The notes under the pieces are model-generated. The model searched no databases. It saw nothing but the letters and a program-made list of their open reading frames with translations, and was not told where the DNA came from. This document shows, piece after piece, positions 48,346 through 57,310 of a stretch of DNA of 64,000 nt. A program made the translations under genes and the position numbers. This DNA comes from an uncultured Coriobacteriaceae bacterium. GTDB taxonomy: Bacteria; Actinomycetota; Coriobacteriia; Coriobacteriales; Coriobacteriaceae. The DNA lies in assembly GCA_944322305.1 (NCBI GenBank), contig CALUOP010000006.1, positions 87,743 to 151,742 of the forward strand, in the 5' to 3' direction. Numbering within the stretch: position 1 is the first letter of the stretch; each line of letters opens with the position of its first letter.

Positions 48346-50028
48346 ATGATTGCCACTACCATCCGCACCTGCTTCCCGCTGGCCGCCGCCGCCGTTGCCG
48401 ATAAGGCCGAGGAGATCAACAAGCTGAACGTCTTCCCCGTGCCGGACGGCGACACGGGAACCAACATGTCGCTCACCTTGAACTCGGTGGTCAAAGAGCT
48501 CGCCGCCCTGCCCGAGGGCGCCGACATGGCCGCCGTTGCCTCCGCCGTCACCCACGGCTCGCTCATGGGCGCCCGCGGCAACTCCGGCGTCATCACCTCG
48601 CAGATCCTGCGCGGCTTAACCGAGGGGTTCGCCGAGGCGGGCGACCCCACCTCCTCCGCCACGATCGCCGCGGCGTTCCGCCGCGCGGTCAAGGTGGCCT
48701 TCCAGGCGGTGCGCAAGCCGGTGGAGGGCACCATCCTGACCGTGCTGCGCGACATCTCCACCAAGGCCGACCAGTGCGAGAAGGAGCGCCTCTCCGTTGA
48801 GGAGACGCTCGACGCGCTGGTGGTCGAGGCCTACCAGAGCGTTGCCCGCACGCCCGACCTGCTGCCCGTGCTCAAGGAAAACGGCGTGGTGGACTCCGGC
48901 GCCTTCGGCTTCTCCATCTTCATCGAGAACTTCGTGGCCGCCGCGCTCGGCCGCAAGACCGAGGGCGCGCACGTGGCCACCACCTTCGAGACCGGCGACA
49001 ACGCCAAGGCCGACGCTCTGTCGCGCGTGCGCATCGAGGCCAACGACGACTGGGAGGGCTCCGACTACCGCTACTGCAACGAGTTCCTCTTCAAGGCCGA
49101 GAAGCCCTTCGACGCCGACGAGGCGCTCAAGTACCTCGCCACCCTGGGTGACTGCGAGCTCGTGGTGGGCGCCTACCCCGACTTCAAGGTGCACGTGCAC
49201 TCCAACGAGCCCAACCGGGTGCTCGCCTACATGCTGCAGTTCGGCCAGATCTACGAGGTCTTCATCCACAACATGGACATGGAGAGCCGCGAGCGCACCG
49301 AGAAGATCCACGCCGACGAGGAGGCGGCCGCCGAGGCCGAGGCGCAGGCGGATGTCGAGCCCAAGGAGCTGGGCTTCGTGGCGGTTGCCGCAGGCTCCGG
49401 CCAGGCGGAGATCCTGCGCTCGCTCGGCGTGGACGTGGTGGTTTCCGGCGGGCAGACCATGAACCCCTCCACGGCCGACCTGCTCAAGGCGGTCGAGCAG
49501 GTCAACGCCCGCTCGGTCGTCATCATGCCCAACAACGGCAACATCCGCATGGCCGCCGAGGCTGCGGCCGACGCGTGCGACGACAAGCGCGTGGTGGTGC
49601 TTCCCACCCGCTCGGTGCCGCAGGCCTTCTCGGCGCTGTTCTGCGTGATGCCCGACTCCGAGCTCGACGACGTGATCGACGAGATGCGCGAGGCCATCGA
49701 GGCCGTGCGCGACGGCGAGGTCACCCACGCCGTGCGCGATTCCTCGGCCGCCGACGGCACCCCCATCCACGCTGGCGACGTGATGGGCATCATCGACGAC
49801 GCCATCGAGGTGGTGGGCTCCGACGTGGCCGACGTCACGCTGGAGTGCGTGCGCCGCGTTCAGGAGGACGAGGAGGGCGACTCCATGACCATCCTCGCCG
49901 GCGCCGACCTGTCCGACGACGCCTTCGAGGACCTGGTCGCCAGCATCGAGGAGGCCTTCCCGGACCTCGAGGTGGACGCGCATCGCGGCGAGCAGCCGCT
50001 CTACCCGGTTGTTTTCTCCATCGAGTAG
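48346..50028 (+). CDS. DAK2/FakA-like fatty acid kinase (YloV family)
   Basis: 560 residues. The N-terminal DAK2 (DhaL) nucleotide domain spans about 10-205 with KLNVFPVPDGDTGTNMSLT (catalytic Asp cluster), HGSLMGARGNSGVI and DSGAFGFSIF. Next come the central dimer domain and a C-terminal DegV-related domain (LGVDVVVSGGQTMNPS, MPNNGNIRMAA). FakA phosphorylates FakB-bound fatty acids, which then feed PlsX/PlsY; plsX is also in this window at 55167. The substrate assignment follows the family. It is in an operon with yloU and probably recG. Confidence 0.88.
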   Translation: MIATTIRTCFPLAAAAVADKAEEINKLNVFPVPDGDTGTNMSLTLNSVVKELAALPEGADMAAVASAVTHGSLMGARGNSGVITSQILRGLTEGFAEAGDPTSSATIAAAFRRAVKVAFQAVRKPVEGTILTVLRDISTKADQCEKERLSVEETLDALVVEAYQSVARTPDLLPVLKENGVVDSGAFGFSIFIENFVAAALGRKTEGAHVATTFETGDNAKADALSRVRIEANDDWEGSDYRYCNEFLFKAEKPFDADEALKYLATLGDCELVVGAYPDFKVHVHSNEPNRVLAYMLQFGQIYEVFIHNMDMESRERTEKIHADEEAAAEAEAQADVEPKELGFVAVAAGSGQAEILRSLGVDVVVSGGQTMNPSTADLLKAVEQVNARSVVIMPNNGNIRMAAEAAADACDDKRVVVLPTRSVPQAFSALFCVMPDSELDDVIDEMREAIEAVRDGEVTHAVRDSSAADGTPIHAGDVMGIIDDAIEVVGSDVADVTLECVRRVQEDEEGDSMTILAGADLSDDAFEDLVASIEEAFPDLEVDAHRGEQPLYPVVFSIE

Positions 50029-50034
50029 GGGCGC

Positions 50035-52212
50035 ATGAGGCCCGCTCCCGCCATACCAGAGGTTTCGCTTCGCCTAGAGCGCACCTGCGCCCTAGGCGAA
50101 GCCGTATCGCGGCTGCCCTACGTCACCGACGCGCGCGCCGAGGCCTTTGCGCGCCGGGGCATCCGCACGGTCGAAGACCTGCTCTACCACCTACCGCACC
50201 GTTTTCTGGACTTCACGCACGCCTGCCGCATCGAGGAGGCGCCGCTGGGGTCGGCCTGCACGGTGGCCGCAACGGTCGACCGCGTGCAGGGCCGCCGCGC
50301 CCGCTCGGGGGTGCACGTGACCGAGGTGTCGGTGGTTGACGAGACGGGCGTGCTCATCGCCACCTTCTTCAAGCAGCCCTGGATCGTCCAGCAGCTGAAG
50401 CCTGGCGACTATGTGGCGCTTATCGGCAAGGTCGAGTTCTCCTACGGCTTCAAGCGCATGACCGCTCCCTTGTACGAGAAGGTCGAAGTCGCCGCCGGCG
50501 TGGGTGCCATCCTGCCGGTGCATTACGTGACCGAGGGGATCTCGGTTGCCTGGTGGCGCCGCATCGTGGCAACCGCGCTCGAGCGCACCGGCGCGGTGTG
50601 CGACCCGCTGCCGCCGCGGCTGCGCGCGCGGCGCCGCCTGATGAGCCGCGCGCGGGCGCTGCGCGCAGCGCACTTTCCCGCTCAGATGCCCGAGGCCGAC
50701 GAGGCGCGGCGCCGCCTGGCCTATGAAGAGGTTCTCGTGCTGCAGCTGGCCCTGCGCCTGCGCAACGACCCGGACGTGCTGGGCATCCCGGCCGTCGCGC
50801 ACGTCCAGGGAGCGCATGTGGAGGCCCTGCGCCGCGCGCTGCCTTTCTCGCTCACCGACGAGCAGGAGGCCTGCGTGGCCGACATCTTTGCCGACATGGC
50901 AAGCCCCGCGCACGTGATGAACCGCCTGGTGCTGGGCGACGTGGGCACCGGCAAGACGGCGGTGGCGGCCTTCGCGCTGGCAAGCGTGGCCGACACCGGC
51001 ACCCAGGCGTGCGTGATGGCGCCCACGAGCGTGCTCGCGCAGCAGTACGCGGTGAAGCTCGGTCCGGTGCTCGAGGCCGCGGGGATTTCCTGGGCGCTGC
51101 TCACCGGCGCCACGCCCGCCGCCGAGCGCGAGGACGTTTGCGCGCGGCTTGCCACCGGCAGCCTCACGGTGCTGTTCGGCACCCACGCCGTGCTCTCGGA
51201 CGACGTGCGCTTCGCGCGCCTGAGCCTCGCGGTCATCGACGAGCAGCACCGATTCGGCGTGCACCAGCGCGGCGAGCTGCGCGCGAAGGGACCGGGCGCC
51301 GACCTGCTCGTCATGACGGCCACGCCCATCCCGCGCACGCTCGCGCTCAGCGTGTACGGCGACCTCGACACGAGTTACATCCGCACCCGCCCGGTGGCGG
51401 GTGCCGGCGTTGCCACCAAGGTGCTCACCGAGCGCAACCGCGACATAGCCTACACGGCTGTCCGCGAGGCGCTTGCCGCGGGGCGCCAGGCCTACGTGAT
51501 CTGCCCGCTGGTGGAGCCCACCGACAGCGCCGACGAGCTTGAAGACGTGCCGGGCGTGGCACGCGACGAGGCCACCGGCGAGGAGGCCGCCGTGCGCCTG
51601 CACGCGGTCTCCGAGGAGGTCGAGCGCTTGGCGCGGCTTTTCCCGGAGGCGCGCGTGGCGGCGCTGACCGGGCGCATGCCCGCAGCCGAGAAGGATGCGG
51701 TGATCGGGGCGTTCCGCGCAGGCGAGATCGGCGTCTTGGTCTCCACCACGGTGGTTGAGGTGGGCGTGGACGTGCCCAACGCCACGGTGATGCTCATCGA
51801 GAACGGCGACCGCTTCGGCCTGGCCACCTTGCACCAGCTGCGCGGCCGCGTGGGGCGCGGCGCGGTTGCCGGCCAGTGCTACATCGTGACCTTCGCGCGG
51901 AAGAGCGGCCGCGCTTCCGCCGCGCAGGAGCGCTTGGAGGCACTCGAGGCAACCTCCGACGGCTTCAAGCTGGCCGAGATCGATCTGAGGCTGCGCCACG
52001 AGGGCGAGATACTGGGGTTTCGCCAGCACGGCGGCGTGAGCCTGCGCTTCGTGGACCTCGAGGCCGACGGCGAGCTCATCGAGGCGGCGCGCGGCGACGC
52101 GCTGGAGCTTTTGCGCTACGCCCGCCGGCTCGACGCTCCGGCGCTGCGCCCCTTGCGCCTGGAGGTGGTGCGCCGCTACGGCGACGTGTTCAAAGAGGTC
52201 GGCGGCGGCTGA
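50035..52212 (+). CDS. recG: ATP-dependent DNA helicase RecG
   Basis: 725 residues, the usual size. The wedge/OB domain occupies about 1-230 (VEDLLYHLPHRFLDF, GYVALIGKVEF-type strand). Walker A GDVGTGKT is at 301-308, DEQH at 402-405, then TATPIPRTL (motif III), VVEVGVDVPNATVM (V), QLRGRVGRG (VI) and a C-terminal TRG segment (LRHEGEILGFRQHG). RecG reverses stalled forks and remodels D-loops. It begins six bases after the fakA-like stop, an order conserved in Firmicutes as well. Confidence 0.97.
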   Translation: MRPAPAIPEVSLRLERTCALGEAVSRLPYVTDARAEAFARRGIRTVEDLLYHLPHRFLDFTHACRIEEAPLGSACTVAATVDRVQGRRARSGVHVTEVSVVDETGVLIATFFKQPWIVQQLKPGDYVALIGKVEFSYGFKRMTAPLYEKVEVAAGVGAILPVHYVTEGISVAWWRRIVATALERTGAVCDPLPPRLRARRRLMSRARALRAAHFPAQMPEADEARRRLAYEEVLVLQLALRLRNDPDVLGIPAVAHVQGAHVEALRRALPFSLTDEQEACVADIFADMASPAHVMNRLVLGDVGTGKTAVAAFALASVADTGTQACVMAPTSVLAQQYAVKLGPVLEAAGISWALLTGATPAAEREDVCARLATGSLTVLFGTHAVLSDDVRFARLSLAVIDEQHRFGVHQRGELRAKGPGADLLVMTATPIPRTLALSVYGDLDTSYIRTRPVAGAGVATKVLTERNRDIAYTAVREALAAGRQAYVICPLVEPTDSADELEDVPGVARDEATGEEAAVRLHAVSEEVERLARLFPEARVAALTGRMPAAEKDAVIGAFRAGEIGVLVSTTVVEVGVDVPNATVMLIENGDRFGLATLHQLRGRVGRGAVAGQCYIVTFARKSGRASAAQERLEALEATSDGFKLAEIDLRLRHEGEILGFRQHGGVSLRFVDLEADGELIEAARGDALELLRYARRLDAPALRPLRLEVVRRYGDVFKEVGGG

Positions 52213-52334
52213 GGGGGCGCGTTGACGTTCGGCGCCAAGCCGCGGGGTGGGCGCCGCGCCGGTTGCGCAGGCGTTGCGCGTGATGACATACGACAACAGC
52301 CGCGGGCACGCGCCCGCGAGGAAAGGTGTGGGGC

Positions 52335-52910
52335 ATGAGGATCATAGCGGGGAAGTGGCGCGGCCGCACGGTCGAGGCGCCGGAGGGGCGCGACGTGACG
52401 CGCCCGACCACCGACCGGGTGCGCGAGGCGTGCGCCTCGGCTGTGGGAGCGGCGCTTAAGGAAGGCATCGCTGGCGCGCGCGTGCTCGACGCCTTTGCGG
52501 GCTCGGGGTCCTTCGGGATCGAGATGCTCTCGCGCGGGGCCGAGCGCTGCACCTTTTTCGAGATCGACCGGCGCGTGGCGCAGGTGGTGCGCAAGAACCT
52601 GGCAAAGCTCGGCGCCGGCCCCGGCGAGGCGCAGCTCGTGTGCGGGGACGTGGTGACCGCGGCTGCACGCGGACGGGTTCCGGGCGCCCCGTTTGGCTTG
52701 GTGCTCATCGACCCGCCCTACGCGCTCGGCACCGAGCCGGCCGAAAAGCTCCTGACCTCCCTGGCCGAGCGCGGCATGCTCGAGCCGGGCGCAGTGGCGC
52801 TGTTCGAGCGTGCCGGCACGACGCCCGCGCTTGCGGTTCCGGGTTTTGAGAACCTGCGCGAGAAGCGCTACGGCAAGACGATGGTCGACCTGCTCCGCTA
52901 CACCGCCTAA
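52335..52910 (+). CDS. rsmD: 16S rRNA (guanine966-N2)-methyltransferase
   Basis: 191 residues from ATG 52335 (MRIIAGKWRGR), the conserved start of the family; GTG 52326 would add three residues. The SAM site DAFAGSGSFGIE is near 50-61 and the catalytic DPPY is at 126-129, followed by EKRYGKTMVDLL. RsmD methylates G966 in the 30S subunit. The rsmD-coaD order is widely conserved in Gram-positives. Confidence 0.95.
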   Translation: MRIIAGKWRGRTVEAPEGRDVTRPTTDRVREACASAVGAALKEGIAGARVLDAFAGSGSFGIEMLSRGAERCTFFEIDRRVAQVVRKNLAKLGAGPGEAQLVCGDVVTAAARGRVPGAPFGLVLIDPPYALGTEPAEKLLTSLAERGMLEPGAVALFERAGTTPALAVPGFENLREKRYGKTMVDLLRYTA

Positions 52911-53056
52911 CTTCCCGGAAAACCGGATCCGCGCTGTCCGCGACACCGCGGGCGCGGGTGAACACTTGCGATCTTGCGTCGCACCGCGCCCCAAGCGCCT
53001 CCCGATGCGGTACCCTTGTAGGCTGTTAGCTGAACGTATCTGAAACGAGGCCCTCC

Positions 53057-53566
53057 ATGCCCGACGTTATCCAACACGTGCTCGTGCCCGGCACCTTCGA
53101 CCCCATCACCTACGGGCACATCGACGTGGTCAAGCGCGCTCGCCGCCTCGCCCCGCGCGTGACCGTCGCCGTGGCCGAGTCGCTTGGCAAAAACGGCGTG
53201 GGCACCACCTTCTCGCTCGAGGAGCGCGTGGAGCTCGCGCGCGAGGCCGTGGGCAGCCTGCCCGGCGTGGAGGTGCGCCCCTTCACCGGGTTGCTCGTTG
53301 ACTTCGCTCGTGAGGTGGGCGCCGACGCGGTGGTGAAGGGCCTGCGCGCCATGACCGACTTCGAGTACGAGCTGCAGCAGGCCGACCTCAACTACCGCCT
53401 GGACGCCGATCTCGAGAGCATCTTCGTGATGAGCGCCCCGCAGTACGGTTACATCTCCTCGTCAGTGGTGCGCCAGATCGCCTCCTTCGGCGGCGACGTG
53501 TCGCAGCTGGTGACGCCGGGCGTGGCCGAGGCGCTGCGCCGGCGCTTCTCGTCCGCTGAGCGCTAG
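53057..53566 (+). CDS. coaD: phosphopantetheine adenylyltransferase
   Basis: 169 residues, the normal length of about 160. The nucleotidyltransferase motif is VPGTFDPITYGHIDV (10-24; T/HxGH at 18-21), followed by VVKGLRAMTDFEYELQ and the ISSSxVR motif in YISSSVVRQI. It catalyses the fourth step of coenzyme A synthesis. The gap to rsmD is 146 bases, with a possible CTTGTAGGCTGTTAG promoter. Confidence 0.97.
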   Translation: MPDVIQHVLVPGTFDPITYGHIDVVKRARRLAPRVTVAVAESLGKNGVGTTFSLEERVELAREAVGSLPGVEVRPFTGLLVDFAREVGADAVVKGLRAMTDFEYELQQADLNYRLDADLESIFVMSAPQYGYISSSVVRQIASFGGDVSQLVTPGVAEALRRRFSSAER

Positions 53567-53695
53567 GGGTTTGCCGCTGGGGGGCTCGCGCGCTTAGCGT
53601 CAACAGAAGCGTCACAAGCGTCGCGAAACGTCTGAGCAGGTACGTGCTTGTGGTAGTATGCTGTTTTGAGATCAAACCGCGTGAAAGGAGCCCGC

Positions 53696-54199
53696 ATGCC
53701 AGGGGAGAGAAATCCCGGCGAGCGCATCGAGAGCTTGGTGGACGAGCTCGAAGCCATCATCGCCGAGGCCAAGCCGCCGTTTGGCTCGAACGGGCAGCGC
53801 AAGGTCATCGAGACGGACGTTTTCTACAACATCCTCGACGAGATCAAGATGAGCTACCCTGAGGAATGGGCCAAGTCCCGCCGCATCCTGAAGGAGCGCG
53901 ACGAGCTGCTTTCCTCCGCGCAGGCCCAGGCCGACTCCATCATCGCCGACGCCCAGCAGCAGGCCATGATCATCGCCGGCGACCAGGAGATCGTGCGCTT
54001 GGCGCAGAGCAAGGCCGACGAGATCCGCGACCAGGCCCAGCAGTACGAGCGCGACACACGCTATGCCGCCGAGGACTACGCCGACCAGGTCTTCACCCAT
54101 CTCGAGGAGAACCTCAAGAGCCTCACCGCCACGGTGAGCCGCTGTCGGCAGATGCTCAACCAGAGCGCCAACAACGAGTCCAACAGCCTTTCTTGGTAG
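53696..54199 (+). CDS. coiled-coil protein, DivIVA/ATPase-like
   Basis: 167 residues from ATG 53696 (GAAAGGAG upstream); an earlier ATG at 53666 lies before that site. It is a long charged coiled coil (ERIESLVDELEAIIAEA, RRILKERDELLSSAQAQAD, QAMIIAGDQEIVRLAQ-type heptads) with no membrane span and a Ser/Asn-rich end. Similar proteins in Coriobacteriia are called ATPase or DivIVA-like because of the coiled coil; no catalytic motif is present. It lies six bases upstream of the DUF177 gene, so it is probably co-transcribed with it. Confidence 0.7.
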   Translation: MPGERNPGERIESLVDELEAIIAEAKPPFGSNGQRKVIETDVFYNILDEIKMSYPEEWAKSRRILKERDELLSSAQAQADSIIADAQQQAMIIAGDQEIVRLAQSKADEIRDQAQQYERDTRYAAEDYADQVFTHLEENLKSLTATVSRCRQMLNQSANNESNSLSW

Positions 54200-54205
54200 T
54201 GCGCC

Positions 54206-54757
54206 ATGACGTTTGATCCCATTATCGTTAGCTACGCGGAGAAGCTCACCGGCCCGGGCGAGGCGTTCTCGGTCACGGGCACCGTGGACGTTGACGCCTA
54301 CGAGGTGGGCGGCCAGCGCTACACGCTCGACAACGGCTTTTCCTACGACATCGTGCTCACCCACACCGGCGACGGCGTGCTTGCCAGCGGCATGGTGCGC
54401 GCGCACGCCCGCGGCGTGTGCGACCGCTGCCTCGACCCGGCTGAGTTCGACGTGGCCGGCGCGGTGGAGGAGTACTACCTGTTCGAGGAGCCCGAGACGG
54501 ACGAGGAACGCGAGGAGGGCTTCGCGCTGGTGGGGCCCGAGGAGACCGTCGACCTGTCCGACGCGCTCGCCGACGCCGTGGTGATGGATACGCCCTTCGT
54601 GCTGCTGTGCAGGCCCGACTGCAAGGGCCTGTGCCCGGTCTGCGGCTGCAACCTCAACCACGAGCAGTGCGACTGCGCCGACAAGGCCGAGGAAGAGCGC
54701 GTGATGAGCGACGAGAACCCCTTCGCGGCGCTCAAGAACCTCAAGCTCGACGAGTAG
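54206..54757 (+). CDS. DUF177/YceD-family large subunit assembly factor
   Basis: 183 residues. The family signature is present: GMVRAHARGVCDRCLDPAEF (C-D-R-C-L) in the middle and PDCKGLCPVCGCNLNHEQCDC at the end, a multi-cysteine zinc region. YceD/DUF177 is encoded next to rpmF in nearly all bacteria and affects 23S rRNA maturation. Here rpmF follows after 144 bases with its own promoter. Confidence 0.92.
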   Translation: MTFDPIIVSYAEKLTGPGEAFSVTGTVDVDAYEVGGQRYTLDNGFSYDIVLTHTGDGVLASGMVRAHARGVCDRCLDPAEFDVAGAVEEYYLFEEPETDEEREEGFALVGPEETVDLSDALADAVVMDTPFVLLCRPDCKGLCPVCGCNLNHEQCDCADKAEEERVMSDENPFAALKNLKLDE

Positions 54758-54803
54758 TTTGCGCACGTTCAGGCGCTACTTGAAGGTTTTATGCATTTGC
54801 CTG

Positions 54804-54830
54804 CACAAAGCCGGTGTTTTGTGCTAACAT
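54804..54830 (+). promoter_or_regulatory. rpmF-plsX promoter region with an inverted repeat
   Basis: CACAAA (54804-54809) and TTTGTG (54818-54823) form a 6-bp inverted repeat with an 8-base spacer, just ahead of TAACAT (54825-54830), a -10 candidate. TTGCCT at 54797 is too far (22 bp) for a standard -35. The site resembles an operator; a lipid-sensing repressor would fit the plsX context but is not shown. Confidence 0.5.
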
Positions 54831-54901
54831 CACTGCTTGCGCGTGTTCGCGCATGGATACATGGAGCAACACGCTCACGGTATAGGTTAAGGAAGGTCAC
54901 T

Positions 54902-55081
54902 ATGGCAGTACCTAAGTACAAAAAGGGTCGCGCGGCCACGCATCACCGTCGTTCCGCCAACATGAAGATGAACGCTCCCGCCCGTTCCGTTTGCCCGCAG
55001 TGCGGCGCGGTCAAGCTTCCTCACCGCGTGTGCCCGAACTGCGGCTACTACAAGGATCGCGAGGTCATCGTCACCGAGTAA
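54902..55081 (+). CDS. rpmF: 50S ribosomal protein L32
   Basis: 59 residues, the normal length. It starts MAVPKYKKGRAATHHRRSAN. CPQCGAVKLPHRVCPNCGYY carries the four zinc cysteines. L32 is part of the large subunit. It is followed by a terminator-like hairpin and plsX, the classic rpmF-plsX order. Confidence 0.98.
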   Translation: MAVPKYKKGRAATHHRRSANMKMNAPARSVCPQCGAVKLPHRVCPNCGYYKDREVIVTE

Positions 55082-55117
55082 CGCGGTGCCGAATGTTTGC
55101 GCATAGCACGTTGTGAA

Positions 55118-55149
55118 GGCCGGCTCATCCCGTATGAGTCGGCCTTTTT
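55118..55149 (+). terminator. terminator between rpmF and plsX
   Basis: GGCCGGCTCAT (55118-55128) pairs with ATGAGTCGGCC (55134-55144), one wobble, followed by TTTTT. It would allow high L32 and lower PlsX expression by partial readthrough. Confidence 0.85.
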
Positions 55150-55166
55150 CGAACGGAGGGCTGAAC

Positions 55167-56189
55167 ATGGAGAAGGTAACGGTTTGCGTCGACGTGATGG
55201 GTGGCGACGAGGAGCCCCAGGTCGTGCTCGACGGCATCGCGGCGGCGCTCGAGGCCGACCCCGACCTGACGGTGCTCGTGTGCGGTCCGGCCGCGCTTAT
55301 CGACCCGTTCTGCGAGAAGCACGGCGAGCGCGCCTGCCCGCTGCCGGCCGAGGACGTCATCACCATGGAGGACGACCCCATCTCCTCCATCATGAAGAAG
55401 CGCAAGTCCACCATCGTGGTGGGGTGCCGCGCGGTGAAGAAGGGCAAGGCCCAGGGGTTCTTCTCGGCCGGCTCTACCGGCGCGTGCACGGCTGCCGCGG
55501 CCGCCTACGTGCAGCCCTTCAAGTACCGCGACGGCAGCGAGGTCAAGCCCGTGCGCCCGTGCCTCACCTCGGCGGTGCCCAACGCGACCGGCGGCGTTAC
55601 GGTTCTTGCCGACATGGGCGCCAACCCCGACGTGGAGCCCATGGACATGGTGCACTTCGCCGTGATGGCGCGCGCCTACGCGCAGATCGCCTGCGGCATC
55701 GCCGAGCCCCGCGTGGGCCTGCTCTCCAACGGCACGGAGGACGAGAAGGGCTCCAAGTTCACCAAGGCCTGCTTCCCGCTGTTCGCCGAGAAGGTTCCCG
55801 GCTTCGTGGGCAACAAGGAGGGCGGCGACATCCTGAACGGCTCTACCGACGTGATGGTGGCCGACGGCTTCTCCGGCAACGTGGCCCTGAAGTCCATCGA
55901 GGCGGCTTCCAAGCTCATCTTGAAGGAGCTCAAGGCGGCCATCTTCTCTTCCACGCGCGCCAAGCTGGGCGGCCTGCTCATCAAGCCGGCGCTCGGCAGC
56001 GTGAAGGAGCGCCTGTCGGGCGACTCCGTGGGCGGCGCGATGCTTCTGGGCCTCAAGGGCGTGGTGCTCATCGGCCACGGAGCCACCTCCGCGGAGGCCG
56101 TGAAGAACGGCACGCTGGCCACCGCCCGCGCCATCCGCGGCAAGCTCGTAGAGACCATCGCCGACTCCATCGAGGGCCTCGTGGCGTAA
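55167..56189 (+). CDS. plsX: phosphate acyltransferase PlsX
   Basis: 340 residues from ATG 55167 with GGAGGG; an upstream ATG at 55113 lies before the terminator. The PlsX motifs are VCVDVMGGDEEPQVVLDG (GD near the start), GFFSAGSTGACTAAA, VLADMGANPDVEP, and NGTEDEKGS with GGDILNGSTDVMVADGFSGN near residue 220. It makes acyl-phosphate from acyl-ACP for PlsY. With the FakA-like kinase at 48346, two routes to acyl-phosphate lie within 9 kb. The distance from rpmF is normal. Confidence 0.96.
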   Translation: MEKVTVCVDVMGGDEEPQVVLDGIAAALEADPDLTVLVCGPAALIDPFCEKHGERACPLPAEDVITMEDDPISSIMKKRKSTIVVGCRAVKKGKAQGFFSAGSTGACTAAAAAYVQPFKYRDGSEVKPVRPCLTSAVPNATGGVTVLADMGANPDVEPMDMVHFAVMARAYAQIACGIAEPRVGLLSNGTEDEKGSKFTKACFPLFAEKVPGFVGNKEGGDILNGSTDVMVADGFSGNVALKSIEAASKLILKELKAAIFSSTRAKLGGLLIKPALGSVKERLSGDSVGGAMLLGLKGVVLIGHGATSAEAVKNGTLATARAIRGKLVETIADSIEGLVA

Positions 56190-56233
56190 GGACCTCTCCT
56201 TCTGGTTGATACGCACGCAGCAGGGTGGCGGGC

Positions 56234-56432
56234 GGCGGGCGATAAGAACCCGGATTTTGCCCGATATCAAAATCCGGAACCATATTGCCCGCCGCTCCTT
56301 GGAGTAGCTGCACCTCGCCTGCCGCGTGGTTACGAGGATCTGGGGCCGGGGAGGACAAGGTTCTCGGATCTGATATCGGGCAGATCCGAGGTTCTTGTCC
56401 TCCCCGGCCTGCGCGGGTTCTTATCGCCCGCC
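56234..56432. repeat. nested inverted-repeat element with complementary hairpin loops
   Basis: The outer arms GGCGGGCGATAAGAACCCG (56234-56252) and CGGGTTCTTATCGCCCGCC (56414-56432) are perfect 19-bp inverted repeats. Inside are hairpin A, CCGGATTTTG-[CCCGATAT]-CAAAATCCGG (56250-56277), and hairpin C, a 16-bp stem (56344-56359 / 56394-56409) continued by CTCGGATCTG-[ATATCGGG]-CAGATCCGAG (56363-56390). The two 8-base loops are exact complements. Both hairpins contain TGCCCGATATCA in opposite orientation, so this may be a pair of inverted REP-like units. No ORF fits. Confidence 0.85.
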
Positions 56433-56569
56433 GACCGTGCGTTTGAACCGCAGCCCAGCGTCATCGCGCGTCTTCGCATTGGGGTACAATCAAAGGCATT
56501 GGAAACACGCTGCTACGTTTTCGTTCATTCGGCTCGGGCGGACTGCCCGGGCAGACGGGTAAGGAAGCC

Positions 56570-57301
56570 ATGGCCACATCGATCGCCGCTAAAATTCGCA
56601 GGGTTCAGGAAATCTGCGGCTACACCTTCACCAACCACGAGCTCGTGGAGTCGGCCGTGACGCACCCTTCCGCGGCGGAGGGGCTGCCGGTGTCGGCCTC
56701 CTACGAGCGGCTCGAGTTCTTGGGCGACTCGGTCCTGGGCGCCATCGTGGCCGAGACGCTCTTCCGCTCGTACCCGCAGTTCGACGAGGGCAAGCTCACG
56801 CGCCTCAAGATCTCGCTCGTGTCGGGTGAGACGCTCTCCGAGGTGGGTGCCGAGATCGGCCTGGCCGACTGCATCGTCTTCGGCGCCTCCGAGGCCGGCA
56901 CCGGCGCGCGCGGTCTGCACTCGGCCCTGGAGAACGTCTACGAGTCGCTGGTGGGGGCGCTTTACCTCGACGGCGGGCGCGACGTGGCGGAGGCGTTCAT
57001 CCGCCGCACCCTGAAGCCGCACCTGGCCACCGAGCGCGCCGAGCGCCCGGACAACCCCAAGAGCTTTTTGCAGGAGTGCGTCCAGCGCGACGGCACCGAG
57101 CCGCCGGTGTACAAGCTGGTGAACACCTCGGGCCCCGCGCACGACCCCACCTTCACCTCGGTGGTGCTGGTTGACGGGATCCGGGTGGGCCGCGGCACGG
57201 GCTCCTCTAAAAAGGAGTCCGAGGGTGAGGCCGCCCGCAACGCGCTCGAGCACCTGGGCTTCACTAAAGACGGCGTGATCCTCAAAGACGGCGACCGTTA
57301 G
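56570..57301 (+). CDS. rnc: ribonuclease III
   Basis: 243 residues. The catalytic signature ERLEFLGDSVLG is at 46-57 (E49, D53), with a second acidic cluster in ENVYESLVGALYLDGG (about 123-138). The dsRNA-binding domain occupies about 160-235 (PKSFLQECVQRDG, GTGSSKKESEGEAARNAL). It processes the 30S rRNA precursor and other double-stranded RNA. It heads the rnc-smc-ftsY cluster and follows the palindromic repeat element. A hairpin of that kind in its leader could be an RNase III substrate, allowing self-control; this is inference. Confidence 0.96.
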   Translation: MATSIAAKIRRVQEICGYTFTNHELVESAVTHPSAAEGLPVSASYERLEFLGDSVLGAIVAETLFRSYPQFDEGKLTRLKISLVSGETLSEVGAEIGLADCIVFGASEAGTGARGLHSALENVYESLVGALYLDGGRDVAEAFIRRTLKPHLATERAERPDNPKSFLQECVQRDGTEPPVYKLVNTSGPAHDPTFTSVVLVDGIRVGRGTGSSKKESEGEAARNALEHLGFTKDGVILKDGDR

Positions 57302-57310
57302 CGAGGGCGC

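Noticed and set aside
50191..52296. 701-residue minus-strand ORF opposite recG, and similar long antisense ORFs over the exporter, smc and the tail fibre
   Set aside because: All are mirror frames of well-recognised genes, caused by rare stops in high-GC DNA.
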